A stretch of DNA of 64,000 nucleotides from Fictibacillus nanhaiensis (GCF_023715445.1 NZ_JAMBOD010000001.1:1240001-1304000), one strand, 5' to 3'. Positions 45,894-54,874 are shown, counted from the first letter of the stretch. Numbers and translations are program-made. Notes: generated by a model from the letters alone, not told the origin.

Positions 45894-46529
45894 AAAAGCT
45901 CCGTTATTATTCTGATGGCATTTTAAGAAGACGGTCATTTTCCTCAGAGACGGGTCTTCACTTCCATCAGTATTATTAGTTATGATCATAATTTCGTTTT
46001 CTGTTATAAGAATATCACGAATTCTTCCGTGGTAGTTAAGAAACATTTCTTAGTTTTCTTATTAATCATAAGAAATACCTGCTCCTCTTAAAGCCGCTGT
46101 ATAAAAAAGGCCGTCTTTATAGTGCAGACCAGAGGGCGCTCAGGTTTTTTCCTTCTTTAAAGGTCATCTTAAAAACTCTGTTAAAAAGTTGTTCTTATTC
46201 TTTGGTATGTATAATAAACAAATGCTATCTAGTTTTGATTAAAATCTGAATCCAATAAAAAAAACAAAAAAAAAACCTCCTTCCCCTTCATCAAAAAGTG
46301 CTGATGAAAATTAAGGGGTGTAAGAGGTTTACCTTTCATTTAGCCCTGAAACAAGCTCCCCGGTTCGTTCACAGATTCAAATTTCATTTTGGGAGCTGCT
46401 GATCTTTCATGTTATATTTAACTGTTTTGCCAAAGTCTCTTGGGAAGGCGGATTTCTTGTTTCCTCTTTCAATGAACCGCAGTCATTTACAAGAATCAAA
46501 ATGGATATTGCGCTCAATAATTTTTTCAT
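45894..46529 (-). pseudogene. Remnant of a PQQ-type sugar dehydrogenase lipoprotein gene
   Basis: Two ends of one family remain. At 46529-46402 an ORF starts with a lipoprotein signal (MKKLLSAISILILVNDCGS) and runs to ETLAKQLNIT then stop, the usual N-terminus. At 46046-45894 HGRIRDILITENEIMIITNN followed by TDG is the hallmark C-terminus of soluble sugar/sorbosone dehydrogenases, now in frame with yusE. About 300 codons between them are gone. A hairpin with T-run at 46265-46333 lies in between. Confidence 0.62.
46265..46333 (-). terminator. Large hairpin with T-run inside the remnant region
   Basis: On the minus strand AAACCTC and CCCCTT pair with AAGGGG and GAGGTTT across the hairpin, which is followed by about ten T. 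It would end the yusF/remnant transcript before yusE. Confidence 0.6.
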
Positions 46530-46533
46530 CAAC

Positions 46534-46881
46534 CTACCCTAAACAGTTTTTGTGAATATTAAAATGGGCACCTACCAGCACTTTTGCCAGGTACATAAGC
46601 GGTGTTTTTGCAACTTCTCTATACATTTTATGAATATATAAATGCTCTGCATTCGGTAGTTCTCGCTGCAGCTGTTTTCTTAATTTATGTCCAGCATCAT
46701 CCGCATCCACGAGAATATAAACATCTCTATCTTCAATTGCCAATGCTAGCTCTTCTAATTTATCCAACCCTAAAGTTCCGTTTGTACAAATAATTTCAAC
46801 CGGCTCATTCAATATCGCAGCAAGTTTATCTTTATCTGATTTTCCTTCTACAATGATTACTTTATTCATGCTTCCATTCAT
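46534..46881 (-). CDS. yusF: YusF-like Toprim-domain protein
   Basis: 115-residue single Toprim domain related to RNase M5. It has the conserved Glu in IIVEGKSDKDKL and the DxD-type motif in YILVDADDAGHKLRKQL. Nucleic-acid phosphotransfer activity is possible but uncharacterised. ATG at 46881 has GGAGAG 7 bases upstream. Position matches yusF. Confidence 0.88.
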   Translation of the reverse strand: MNGSMNKVIIVEGKSDKDKLAAILNEPVEIICTNGTLGLDKLEELALAIEDRDVYILVDADDAGHKLRKQLQRELPNAEHLYIHKMYREVAKTPLMYLAKVLVGAHFNIHKNCLG

Positions 46882-47135
46882 TACTCATCTCTCCTATACA
46901 TTGAAGAACTATTAAATGAATGCATCGCTTAGATTATATATTTGCTTTATTTTATTAAAATCCTGCAAGAGATGTTCTTTATTACTATTCCCCTTTTTAC
47001 TATATTCCTACCCTTAAATTCATACAGTAAGCTAATTGTCCTAATTGCTTTAAATAGCGTTTTAATCGCATCAATAAAGGTTAATCATTGAATACATCCA
47101 GATATTTTAAACTGTTCAAAAGGAGGAGATCACCA

Positions 47136-47441
47136 TTGGCTATGTCAGAAAAAATGAGCCGAGAAGAAGCTGGCCGGCTTGGAGGAAAACAAACTTCAAA
47201 ATCGCATGGGAAGGAATTTTATCAGGAGATTGGAAAAAAGGGCGGCTCTTCTACTGCTAAAGGACACAATGCTGAGTTTTATCAGGAGATAGGAAGAAGG
47301 GGCGGTATGACTACTTCTCAATCAAAAAACAAGGAATTTTATCAAAGGATCGGAAAAAAAGGCGGGCAAACTACATCTAAGACCCATGACAAGAGCTTTT
47401 ATCAGAAGATCGGAGCTAAAGGCGGCAGTTCAAGCCGATAA
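47136..47441 (+). CDS. Second KGG-repeat stress protein
   Basis: 101 residues from the TTG at 47136 (AAGGAGG 9 bases upstream; MAMSEKMSREEAGRLGG). Four repeats follow of the type KKGGSSTAKGHNAEFYQEIG, the KGG/GsiB pattern. The repeats diverge more than in the copy at 30334, so this is the older or faster-evolving one. A dehydration/stress-protective hydrophilin role is expected. No SigB promoter was clearly seen. Confidence 0.88.
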   Translation: MAMSEKMSREEAGRLGGKQTSKSHGKEFYQEIGKKGGSSTAKGHNAEFYQEIGRRGGMTTSQSKNKEFYQRIGKKGGQTTSKTHDKSFYQKIGAKGGSSSR

Positions 47442-47479
47442 ATGGTGTCAAATCAGTGGAATCGATCGGATTTGAGAAT

Positions 47480-47562
47480 TATTCTGCCGACTTTCTTGGT
47501 TTATTTGTCCACTTTTCAAGATAATCTGTCCACTTTCAGAAGTTTTCTGTCCGAACTGAAAA
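47480..47562. repeat. Four repeats with an exact 21-bp period after the KGG gene
   Basis: TGTCC or TGCCG plus a following ACTTT/AACTG-like segment begins at 47485, 47506, 47527 and 47548, each 21 bases apart. Read as protein on the + strand this gives heptads of LSTFxxx type, but no ribosome site supports translation. It lies between the KGG gene and the yusG terminator. Confidence 0.75.
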
Positions 47563-47566
47563 TAAA

Positions 47567-47600
47567 AAAAGAGGATGATCAATCATATCATCCTCTTTGC
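47567..47600. terminator. Terminator of yusG
   Basis: AAAGAGGATGAT and ATCATCCTCTTT pair perfectly around CAATCAT. On the minus strand it directly follows the yusG stop. Confidence 0.85.
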
Positions 47601-47603
47601 ATG

Positions 47604-47843
47604 CTAGCACCAGCCTTTATCACACTCGTCTACATATTTTGTAGGATTTGGTATTTCCGCAGGCTTTTCGCGTTTATAAATTTTATCAGAATCAAATTCA
47701 AATCCTTCGGCCATTTCATACATATTGCCTTGGTTCGTAAACCGAATCTGACCAATTTCATCTTTATCCAGGTAAAGGGACATTGAGCCGCCCTTCATTT
47801 TGCCAAATACTCTTGAAGTCACATCACGTCTATCTTGGTTCAT
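47604..47843 (-). CDS. yusG: YusG-like protein (DUF2553)
   Basis: 79-residue hydrophilic protein of unknown function (VTSRVFGKMKGGSMSLYLDKDEIGQI, FTNQGNMYEMAEGFEFDSDKIY, C-terminal Cys in DECDKGWC). GGAGGG precedes the ATG by 7 bases. Sits between yusF and gcvH as in B. subtilis. Confidence 0.85.
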   Translation of the reverse strand: MNQDRRDVTSRVFGKMKGGSMSLYLDKDEIGQIRFTNQGNMYEMAEGFEFDSDKIYKREKPAEIPNPTKYVDECDKGWC

Positions 47844-47907
47844 AAAAAAATCCCTCCAAAAAAGAAATTAGCAATAAGCCTATTCTTTCCTGAAGAGAAT
47901 CTTTTCA

Positions 47908-48294
47908 TTAATCTTCTTTAATCATTTCCTCATATTGTTCAGCAGTCATTAATTTTTCAAGCTCAGAGGAATCAGAAAGTTCAACTACTACCATCCATGC
48001 TTTTTCGTATGGAGATTCGTTAACTAATTCCGGGCTGTCATCAAGATCTTCATTAACTTCTACTACTTTTCCAGAAACAGGAGCATAAAGCTCTGAAACA
48101 GTTTTAACGGATTCTACACTCCCGAATGGCTCGTCTGCTTTAAGTTCATCTCCAACTTCAGGAAGTTCAACAAACACGATATCACCAAGCTCATCTTGGG
48201 CAAATGCCGTAATACCAATACGTACTTTATTGCCGTCTTCTGTTTTAGTCCACTCATGTTCTTCTGAATAGCGTAACTCTTTTGGAAATTCCAT
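47908..48294 (-). CDS. gcvH: Glycine cleavage system H protein
   Basis: Lipoyl carrier of glycine cleavage and, in Bacillus, the relay for lipoate assembly by LipA/LipL. 128 residues. The lipoylated Lys is in [19 protein letters not shown]. The N-terminal [11 protein letters not shown] and the acidic C-terminus are typical. GGAGG precedes the ATG. The other gcv genes are not in the window. Confidence 0.97.
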   Translation of the reverse strand: MEFPKELRYSEEHEWTKTEDGNKVRIGITAFAQDELGDIVFVELPEVGDELKADEPFGSVESVKTVSELYAPVSGKVVEVNEDLDDSPELVNESPYEKAWMVVVELSDSSELEKLMTAEQYEEMIKED

Positions 48295-48367
48295 GTGTAA
48301 TCCCTCCAGCTTTTCTTTGTTTTTATAGTAACTACAATAAATGTTTTATTATAGTCAGCAACAAATT

Positions 48368-48727
48368 TTACTTTTTCCAGACGTTTTCGTACTGTTCTTC
48401 TTTAAAGCCAACTGTCACGTTTTTTCCATCCGTGGCAATCGGTCTTTTGATCAGCATGCCGTCAGATGCTAATAGTTCAAGAAGCTCATCATCTGAAGCC
48501 GTTTTCATTTTCTCTTTCATACCTAATTCGCGATACTTCATGCCGCTTGTGTTAAAGAATTTTTTTAGTTCCAACCCGCTCTTTTGAACTAAATCCTTAA
48601 GTTCTTCCTTAGAAGGAGGGTTGTCCACGATATGTACAGGCTGAAAGGCTACGTCATTTTCTTTAAGCCATTTTTTTGCTTTTTGGCATGTTGAGCATTT
48701 CGGATATTCGTATACTGTCAGTAGCAT
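48368..48727 (-). CDS. yusI: ArsC/Spx-family protein (YusI)
   Basis: 119 residues with the thioredoxin-like ArsC/Spx fold. The CSTCQKAKKWL motif near residue 10 keeps a CxxC pair, and PSKEELKDLVQKSGLELKKFFNTSG and LIKRPIATDGKNVTVGF match YusI/Spx-like reductases. It lacks the RNA-polymerase contact features needed to call it Spx. ATG at 48727 has AGGGGTG 5 bases upstream. Confidence 0.88.
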   Translation of the reverse strand: MLLTVYEYPKCSTCQKAKKWLKENDVAFQPVHIVDNPPSKEELKDLVQKSGLELKKFFNTSGMKYRELGMKEKMKTASDDELLELLASDGMLIKRPIATDGKNVTVGFKEEQYENVWKK

Positions 48728-48904
48728 TATATCACCCCTATTCATAGTACCACAAACTAGTGTCTCCAATAAAACAAGAAATTTTACACTTTCTAAATTG
48801 TATCGGAATTGCAGCGAACGTTAGTTTTGTAAGCCTTTCAGTTCTTCATGAAGTTGGAGGGCTTTTTTGGTTGTTCTATAATGTTGGCGAGGGAATATGA
48901 ATGG

Positions 48905-49033
48905 CAGAATTTGTCGAGGATTGTAGACTCGTGGATAAACAGCAGAAACTTTTGGATTGAGAGCTAAAACTCGTGGATAAAGTGGCTGAATTTCTGGATT
49001 GATGCCTCTTTTTTCTGGAATAAAACTCTTGAA
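48905..49033. repeat. Five repeats with an exact 21-bp period upstream of yusI
   Basis: The trimer GGA inside TCGTGGATAAA, TTTTGGATTGA, TCGTGGATAAA, TTCTGGATTGA and TTCTGGAATAA begins at 48933, 48954, 48975, 48996 and 49017, all 21 bases apart. Unit types alternate, giving a 42-bp higher-order period. A further irregular copy starts near 48907. The minus-strand frame gives heptads rich in NP/YP, without a credible start. Confidence 0.82.
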
Positions 49034-49068
49034 CAAGGCTGAATACCCCTTTAGGTATCGTCTGAAAA

Positions 49069-49089
49069 CAGTTTCGGCACCCGAAACTG
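49069..49089. repeat. Short perfect hairpin CAGTTTCGG/CCGAAACTG
   Basis: A 9-bp inverted repeat with a 3-base loop in the 617-base gap between yusI and fadE (48728-49344). A weak T-run follows on the + strand. Apart from the repeats listed separately, the gap holds no supportable gene. Confidence 0.45.
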
Positions 49090-49193
49090 CACCAGTTTTT
49101 AACGTTTTACGATGGGTTCAGCCTACCTTACTTAGATGTTTGTAGGATTAGCTCATTTTCTCCTTTAAAATTGAAATATTCCTTCTGAAAATT

Positions 49194-49270
49194 GGAGCTG
49201 ACGGTGCAAGACTACGGCTAGGAGCAGCGTGCCCCCACCTGAGAATCCTTATCGCAAGGCATGCGACGTA
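49194..49270 (-). repeat. Dispersed GC-rich repeat element, copy C (inverted fragment)
   Basis: GGTGCAAGACTACGGC...CCACCTGAGAAT...TCGCAAGGCATGCGACG aligns, with gaps and changes, to the reverse complement of the second half of copy A (14895-14975). It has decayed and lacks the GTTGATT end. Located just before the fadE terminator. Confidence 0.65.
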
Positions 49271-49275
49271 TTAAC

Positions 49276-49318
49276 AAAAAAAGGCCCTCCTGCAAAAGCA
49301 AGAGGGAAAAGGTTTTTT
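49276..49318 (-). terminator. Terminator of fadN-fadA-fadE
   Basis: On the minus strand CCTTTTCCCTC pairs with GAGGGCC around a roughly 11-base loop, followed by seven T. It lies 26 bases after the fadE stop. Confidence 0.85.
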
Positions 49319-49344
49319 TGAAGGTTGGCGTAAATAAAAATTAA

Positions 49345-51129
49345 TTAAACAACATAGCGTTCTTCTTCAAGAAGTAAAACGGCAATCTCCCGTTTCTTCT
49401 TAATAACATTTACAGGTGTATGACGCGTCAGCTTCTTTAATGCAGAAAGCATCATACGCAGCATATCCCCTTCTTCAACAGCGATAATGGATTCCTTCGC
49501 ATGTGCTTCGATGCGGTTGAAAGCTTCCTGACAATAAACTTCTGTGTAGAGAAGCTTTTGTTTTGCCTTATCCGCTCCAGATTTACCGATTGCTTTTTCC
49601 GTTCGTAAAAGAACAGATTCCATGCTGTAGATCTCACTGATGATATCTGCAAGATTTGATAACACTTCCTGCTCTTTCTCGAGCTTTGGCCCGAACTTTT
49701 GAACAGCAAGACCAGCTGTCATTAAGAAAATCTTCTTAGCCATGGAAACAAGGTGCTTCTCCTGATCAAGCGCTTCAGTACCAACTTCCACTGGCATAAG
49801 CATCATGAGTTCTTGCTGAAGAGCAGTTGCTTTTTGAATCAATGGCAGCTCATTCTTCATCGCTTTTTTCACGAGTGTTCCAGGCACTAGCAAGCGGTTG
49901 ATTTCGTTAGTTCCTTCGAAGATACGATTTATGCGTGAATCGCGGTATGCCCCTTCGATCTCGTATTCTGACATGAAGCCGTATCCGCCATGGATTTGAA
50001 CGCCCTCATCCACTACATAATCAAGTGTTTCAGAAGCAAACACTTTGTTCAATGAACACTCAATCGCATATTCAGCAATCGCTTTTGCAAGTTCACGTCC
50101 ATCTTTTTGCTTCTCATCCGATAAAGCTCCAAGACGGTTTTCAAATAACCCCACTGTTCTGTAAACAGAGCTTTCAGAAGCAAAAGTGGAAATTGCCATG
50201 TTCGCAAGTTTTTCTTGAATCAAGCTAAAAGAACTGATTTTACGTTTGAACTGCTGACGCTCATTCGCATATTTGACGGAAACTTCAAATGCGCGTTTCG
50301 CAGCTCCTACACAGCCTAGCGCCAGCTTATAACGGCCAATATTCAGGATGTTAAATGCTATCAAATGGCCTTTTCCAGCTTCCCATAAAAGATTTTCCTT
50401 TGGTACGGCTACGTCCTCTAGAATCAGCGTACGTGTTGAGGAGCTCTTGATTCCCATTTTCTTTTCCTCAGGACCTGTAGATACACCCGGAAACTCTCTT
50501 TCAACGATAAAAGCAGAAAATTGTTCGCCGTCAATTTTTGCATAAACAACGAAAATATCAGCAAATGCAGAATTTGTGATCCACTGCTTTTCTCCATTAA
50601 GAATATAATGAGTACCATCTGCATTTAGTTTTGCTGTTGTTTTCGCCCCAAGTGCATCAGACCCTGAACCCGGTTCTGTTAGTGCATAAGCTGCAATTTT
50701 TTCCCCTGTTGCCAGCTCAGGCAGGTACTTTTTCTTTTGTTCCTCGTTTCCAAAAAGAACGATTGGCAGTGAGCCGATACCGACATGAGCACCATAGCTG
50801 ATTGAAAAACCGCGTCCGCGTGCAAATTTTTCAGTGATCAAAGACGAAGAAATCTTATCAAGTCCAAGTCCGCCGTATTCTTCTGGAACATCTGCGCCTA
50901 ACAGCCCAAGCTCACCTGCTTTTGTAAGAAGTTTACGGGATACTTCAAAGTCATGGTCTTCCATCTTTTCAAGCTGCGGCACTACTTCTTTTACAACAAA
51001 GTCTTCTGTTGTCTTTGCGATCATCAAGTGTTCTTCTGAAAAATCTTCCGGTGTGTAAATATCTGCTGCATCAAGGTCTTCGATTAAGAAACTTCCGCCG
51101 ATAATCTCTTTTTCCGCTGTGTTTGACAT
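49345..51129 (-). CDS. fadE: Acyl-CoA dehydrogenase FadE
   Basis: First oxidation of fatty acid beta-oxidation, FAD-dependent. 594 residues, longer than the roughly 380 of classical enzymes because of a C-terminal helical extension (from about residue 400), as in B. subtilis YusJ/FadE. FAD/substrate motifs are YALTEPGSGSDALGAKTTA, GEKQWITNSAFADIF, YGFMSEYEIEGAYRDSRINRIFEGTNEINR. Third gene of the fad operon, 18 bases after fadA. Confidence 0.96.
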   Translation of the reverse strand: MSNTAEKEIIGGSFLIEDLDAADIYTPEDFSEEHLMIAKTTEDFVVKEVVPQLEKMEDHDFEVSRKLLTKAGELGLLGADVPEEYGGLGLDKISSSLITEKFARGRGFSISYGAHVGIGSLPIVLFGNEEQKKKYLPELATGEKIAAYALTEPGSGSDALGAKTTAKLNADGTHYILNGEKQWITNSAFADIFVVYAKIDGEQFSAFIVEREFPGVSTGPEEKKMGIKSSSTRTLILEDVAVPKENLLWEAGKGHLIAFNILNIGRYKLALGCVGAAKRAFEVSVKYANERQQFKRKISSFSLIQEKLANMAISTFASESSVYRTVGLFENRLGALSDEKQKDGRELAKAIAEYAIECSLNKVFASETLDYVVDEGVQIHGGYGFMSEYEIEGAYRDSRINRIFEGTNEINRLLVPGTLVKKAMKNELPLIQKATALQQELMMLMPVEVGTEALDQEKHLVSMAKKIFLMTAGLAVQKFGPKLEKEQEVLSNLADIISEIYSMESVLLRTEKAIGKSGADKAKQKLLYTEVYCQEAFNRIEAHAKESIIAVEEGDMLRMMLSALKKLTRHTPVNVIKKKREIAVLLLEEERYVV

Positions 51130-51147
51130 TTTTATTCTCCTCCTTTT

Positions 51148-52329
51148 TTATCCAACAAGTTCAAATACTCCTGCTGCACCCATTCCGCCTCCGATACACA
51201 TTGTCACAATCCCGAATTGTTCGTTTCGGCGCATCATTTCGTGGAGCAGTGTTAGAGTAAGTTTCGTTCCTGAGCATCCAAGCGGGTGACCCAGTGCAAT
51301 TGCACCACCGTTTACGTTCACTTTATCTTCAGGAAGATTCAGTTCACGTATAACCTGCACCGCCTGAGAGGCAAAGGCCTCGTTCAGTTCAAATAATCCG
51401 ATATCGGAAAGTTCCAATCCAGCCATCTTTAACGCCTTTGGAATTGCCGCAACAGGTCCGACACCCATAATGTCTGGCGCCACACCAGCCACTGCAAAGG
51501 AACGGAATTTTAAAAGCGGGGTTAATCCTTCCGCTTCAGCTTTTTCCCTGTTCATCACTAAGACCGAAGCTGCACCATCACTTGTTTGTGAAGAGTTACC
51601 TGCCGTTACTGAACCTGTTGGAGTAAATGCCGGACGCAGTTTCCCTAAAACTTCTAATGATGTATCTGGACGAACGCCTTCATCGATTGATACCGCTATT
51701 TCTTTTTCAACAAGTTTTGATTGCTCATCGAGCCAGCGTTTCATTACATGGACGGGAACGATTTCATCATTAAACTTTCCTTCTTTAATTGCAGCTGCTG
51801 CTTTTTGATGGCTTCGTACGGCAAATTCATCTTGATCTTGCCGCGAAACACCGAATCTTCTAGCTACTTCTTCAGCTGTATGCCCCATCCCCATATAATA
51901 TTGTGGTACCGTTTCGACCAAATACGGATTTGGTTTCACGACATGGCCCACCACAGGTACAAGACTCATAGATTCAGCTCCGCCTGCGATGATCGCATCA
52001 GCTGCACCGAGCATGATTTTTTCAGCACCATAAGCAATACTTTGCAGACCTGAGGAACAGAAGCGATTGATTGTTATAGCCGGTACCGTTTCTGGCAAGC
52101 CTGCACGAGCACCAATTAATCTTGCCATGTTCATTCCTTGTTCTGCTTCAGGTACAGCACAGCCAATAATTAGATCATCGATCGGTCCATCATAATCTCC
52201 TGCACGCTTTAACGTTTCTTTGATGGTAACTGCCGCCAATTCATCTGGTCTCATATGTGCAAAAGATCCTTTTTTCGCTTTCCCTACAGCTGTTCTTGCA
52301 CCTGCAACTATGACTGCATCTTTTAACAT
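51148..52329 (-). CDS. fadA: Acetyl-CoA acyltransferase (3-ketoacyl-CoA thiolase) FadA
   Basis: Thiolytic cleavage ending each beta-oxidation round. 393 residues. The acyl-accepting Cys is in INRFCSSGLQS (about residue 91). The catalytic His is in NGGAIALGHPLGCSG and the second Cys in TMCIGGGMG. Located 16 bases after fadN, whose product supplies its substrate. Its placement in this operon argues for a degradative rather than acetoacetyl-CoA-forming thiolase. Confidence 0.97.
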   Translation of the reverse strand: MLKDAVIVAGARTAVGKAKKGSFAHMRPDELAAVTIKETLKRAGDYDGPIDDLIIGCAVPEAEQGMNMARLIGARAGLPETVPAITINRFCSSGLQSIAYGAEKIMLGAADAIIAGGAESMSLVPVVGHVVKPNPYLVETVPQYYMGMGHTAEEVARRFGVSRQDQDEFAVRSHQKAAAAIKEGKFNDEIVPVHVMKRWLDEQSKLVEKEIAVSIDEGVRPDTSLEVLGKLRPAFTPTGSVTAGNSSQTSDGAASVLVMNREKAEAEGLTPLLKFRSFAVAGVAPDIMGVGPVAAIPKALKMAGLELSDIGLFELNEAFASQAVQVIRELNLPEDKVNVNGGAIALGHPLGCSGTKLTLTLLHEMMRRNEQFGIVTMCIGGGMGAAGVFELVG

Positions 52330-52345
52330 TCGTTTCTTCCCCCCT

Positions 52346-54742
52346 TTAGTTTCTTAGCGGCTTGCCTTTAACAAGCATATGCTGCATTCTTGCCTGGCTC
52401 TTTGGTTCACCGGCAAGGCTTAAAAAAGCTTCTCTTTCAAGGTCCAATAAATATTGTTCATCTACATATGTTCCTTCAGGCACCCTGCCCCCCGCTAAAA
52501 CAAATGCGAGTTTCTTAGCAATCTTCAGATCATGCTCTGAAATGTACTGGCTGAAGTGCATCGTTTGTGCACCGAGTGCCAGTGTTGCGTATCCAGCTTC
52601 ACCAATCACTGGGATCTTCTTTTTAATGGGTGCTTTATAGCCTAGATCTGAAAGCGCAAGTACCTGGCTTTTCGCATCATGTAAAAGATGTTCACCATTT
52701 ACTGAGATGCTGTCCTCGTTTCTTAAGAATCCTAGTTTGCGGGCCTCTTGTGCTGAAGTTGAAACCTTCGCCATAGCAATGGTTTCAAAAGCCTGATTCG
52801 CAACTTTTTGGAGGTCGCCTTTCGCTCCTTCAGGAAGCTGTTCCAAGAGACGGATGTATAGTTCTTTGTTTCCTCCTCCACCAGGAATAAGACCGACTCC
52901 TGTTTCTACAAGACCCATATAAGTTTCAGATGACATTTGAAGTCTTGCAGCAGGCAAAGAAACCTCAACTCCGCCGCCAAGTGTCATTCCAAAGTTTGCA
53001 GCTACTACAGGCTTAGTGCTGTAACGTACTCTTGCCATCGCTTGCTGGAACTGGCGAACCATCATATCCAGCTCAAAGAAATTGTCATCTTGTGCTTCCA
53101 TTAAAATAAGCATTAGATTTGCGCCGACACAGAAGTTCTTACCCTGGTTTCCGATGACAAGCCCTTTGTAGTTTTTCTCCACTTCATCGATAGCCTGGTG
53201 AAGCATCATAATAATCTCAGGTCCGATCGCATTGTTCGGAGATGTGAACTCAAGACCGGCTACATCATCACCTAAATCGATTAGGGTAGCTCCGCCATTT
53301 TTCGTGATCACATTGCCTTTTTCTTTAAGACGGCTCAAGTGAATCACTTTTTTATTTTCTTCTACCGGCAGATAGGTTCCATTATGATAGTAGGACACTT
53401 CGCCTTCTGCTTTTGAATAGAAAGACGTTTTCTCTGATTGGAGCAATTTCTCTACCCACTGTGGAATGGTTTCTCCTTCAGATTTCATTCTTTCAACGGA
53501 TTCCGGCAGTCCGATTGCATCCCATATCTCAAACGGGCCATGTTCCCAGCCGAATCCCCATTTCATCGCCTGGTCGATTGCTACAAGGTCATCCGCGATT
53601 TCATAACACTTCTCTGCAGAATATAGAAGAACCGGTTTGATAATGTCCCAAAGCAGCTTGCCTGCACGGTCATCGCTGTATAAAAGCGCTTTCACTTTCT
53701 GGTTTGTGGTTTTCATTTGTTTTGCAGCTTCGAGTGTTGCTGTTTTCATTTTTGAACGAGGCTTATATTCAAGAATTTTAGGATCGAGTTCTAAAATTTC
53801 ACTGCCAGCCTTGCTTCTTTGCTTCAAATAAAAACCTTGACCATTTTTGCTTCCGGTCCAACCTTTTTCGACCATTTCGTTTAGAAAATCAGGAATCTCA
53901 AATACTTCTTTTTCTTTCCCGTCTACTTGTTCGTACACATTTCGAGCTACATGTAGAAAAGTATCTAGTCCTACAACATCCAGTGTTCTGAAAGTAGCGG
54001 ATTTTGGCCGGCCAATGAGAGGTCCTGTTACTGAATCTACTTCACCTACGCTGTATCCTTGTTTCATCATTTCCTGCATCGTTACCATCAGCCCATATGT
54101 GCCGATACGGTTCGCGATAAAGTTTGGTGTATCCTTTGCTTCAACTACGCCTTTACCGAGTACATTTTCACCAAAATTTCTAATATACTGTACGATCTCA
54201 GGTTTCGTGTCTTCAGTAGGAATGATCTCCAGAAGCTTTAAGTATCTTGGAGGATTGAAAAAATGTGTGCCTAAAAAATGAGCTTTAAAATCTTCAGACC
54301 GGCCTTCAGCCATTGCACGAATAGAAATCCCGGATGTGTTTGATGTAACGATACTTCCTGGTTTGCGATATTGATCAACTGTTTCAAAAAGTTTCTTCTT
54401 TACATCAAGACGCTCAACGACTACTTCAATAATCCAGTCAACATCTCTTAATTTTTCAAGATCATCCGTTAAGTTTCCAATCGTAATTAGATCCAGATTT
54501 TCTTTCACAGCTAGCGGAGCAGGTTTTTGTTTAAGTAATTTCTGTGTTGCTGATAAAGTAAATTTGTTGCGGAATGCCGGGTGATCTTCTGTGATTCCCT
54601 TCGCTTTTTCTTCTTCACTTAAAGAAGGCGGAACGATATCCAGTAACAATGTTGGGATTCCGACGTTCGCAAGGTGAGCAGCAATGCCCGAACCCATTAC
54701 ACCAGAGCCCAGAACGGCGGCTTTTCGGATTTGACGAGACAA
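52346..54742 (-). CDS. fadN: 3-hydroxyacyl-CoA dehydrogenase/enoyl-CoA hydratase FadN
   Basis: Fused enzyme of the middle steps of beta-oxidation, 798 residues. The N-terminal NAD domain begins KAAVLGSGVMGSGIAAHLAN, then HFFNPPRYLKLLEII and a 3HCDH C-terminal region with KDTPNFIANRIG. A crotonase domain follows at about residues 480-700 (NFGMTLGGGVEVSLPAARLQ, VGLIPGGGG). Domain order matches B. subtilis FadN (YusL). First gene after a FadR palindrome. Confidence 0.97.
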   Translation of the reverse strand: MSRQIRKAAVLGSGVMGSGIAAHLANVGIPTLLLDIVPPSLSEEEKAKGITEDHPAFRNKFTLSATQKLLKQKPAPLAVKENLDLITIGNLTDDLEKLRDVDWIIEVVVERLDVKKKLFETVDQYRKPGSIVTSNTSGISIRAMAEGRSEDFKAHFLGTHFFNPPRYLKLLEIIPTEDTKPEIVQYIRNFGENVLGKGVVEAKDTPNFIANRIGTYGLMVTMQEMMKQGYSVGEVDSVTGPLIGRPKSATFRTLDVVGLDTFLHVARNVYEQVDGKEKEVFEIPDFLNEMVEKGWTGSKNGQGFYLKQRSKAGSEILELDPKILEYKPRSKMKTATLEAAKQMKTTNQKVKALLYSDDRAGKLLWDIIKPVLLYSAEKCYEIADDLVAIDQAMKWGFGWEHGPFEIWDAIGLPESVERMKSEGETIPQWVEKLLQSEKTSFYSKAEGEVSYYHNGTYLPVEENKKVIHLSRLKEKGNVITKNGGATLIDLGDDVAGLEFTSPNNAIGPEIIMMLHQAIDEVEKNYKGLVIGNQGKNFCVGANLMLILMEAQDDNFFELDMMVRQFQQAMARVRYSTKPVVAANFGMTLGGGVEVSLPAARLQMSSETYMGLVETGVGLIPGGGGNKELYIRLLEQLPEGAKGDLQKVANQAFETIAMAKVSTSAQEARKLGFLRNEDSISVNGEHLLHDAKSQVLALSDLGYKAPIKKKIPVIGEAGYATLALGAQTMHFSQYISEHDLKIAKKLAFVLAGGRVPEGTYVDEQYLLDLEREAFLSLAGEPKSQARMQHMLVKGKPLRN

Positions 54743-54761
54743 AATAGACTTCCCCCTTTAT

Positions 54762-54779
54762 TGAATGAATACTCATTCA
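54762..54779. promoter_or_regulatory. FadR operator upstream of fadN
   Basis: TGAATGAATACTCATTCA is a near-perfect palindrome matching the Bacillus FadR consensus TGAATGANTANTCATTCA. It lies 20 bases upstream of the fadN start. FadR repression relieved by long-chain acyl-CoA is expected. Confidence 0.9.
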
Positions 54780-54874
54780 TTTTTTATCCATAAAAAAATA
54801 ATTTGCCTATACTTAATATAAAATATATTCAGAATTTTAGCAATAGTTGAGAACTATTTCTTTAAATTGTTTCA

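Noticed and set aside
47480-49033. Possible CRISPR arrays at the 20-21 bp repeats
   Set aside because: Units are contiguous and degenerate without unique spacers, and no cas genes are in the window.
48821-49036. Minus-strand 71-residue frame with NP/YP heptads
   Set aside because: It is produced by the 21-bp repeat array. No proper start site, and a nearby array (47442-47786) gives similar spurious heptads on the other strand.
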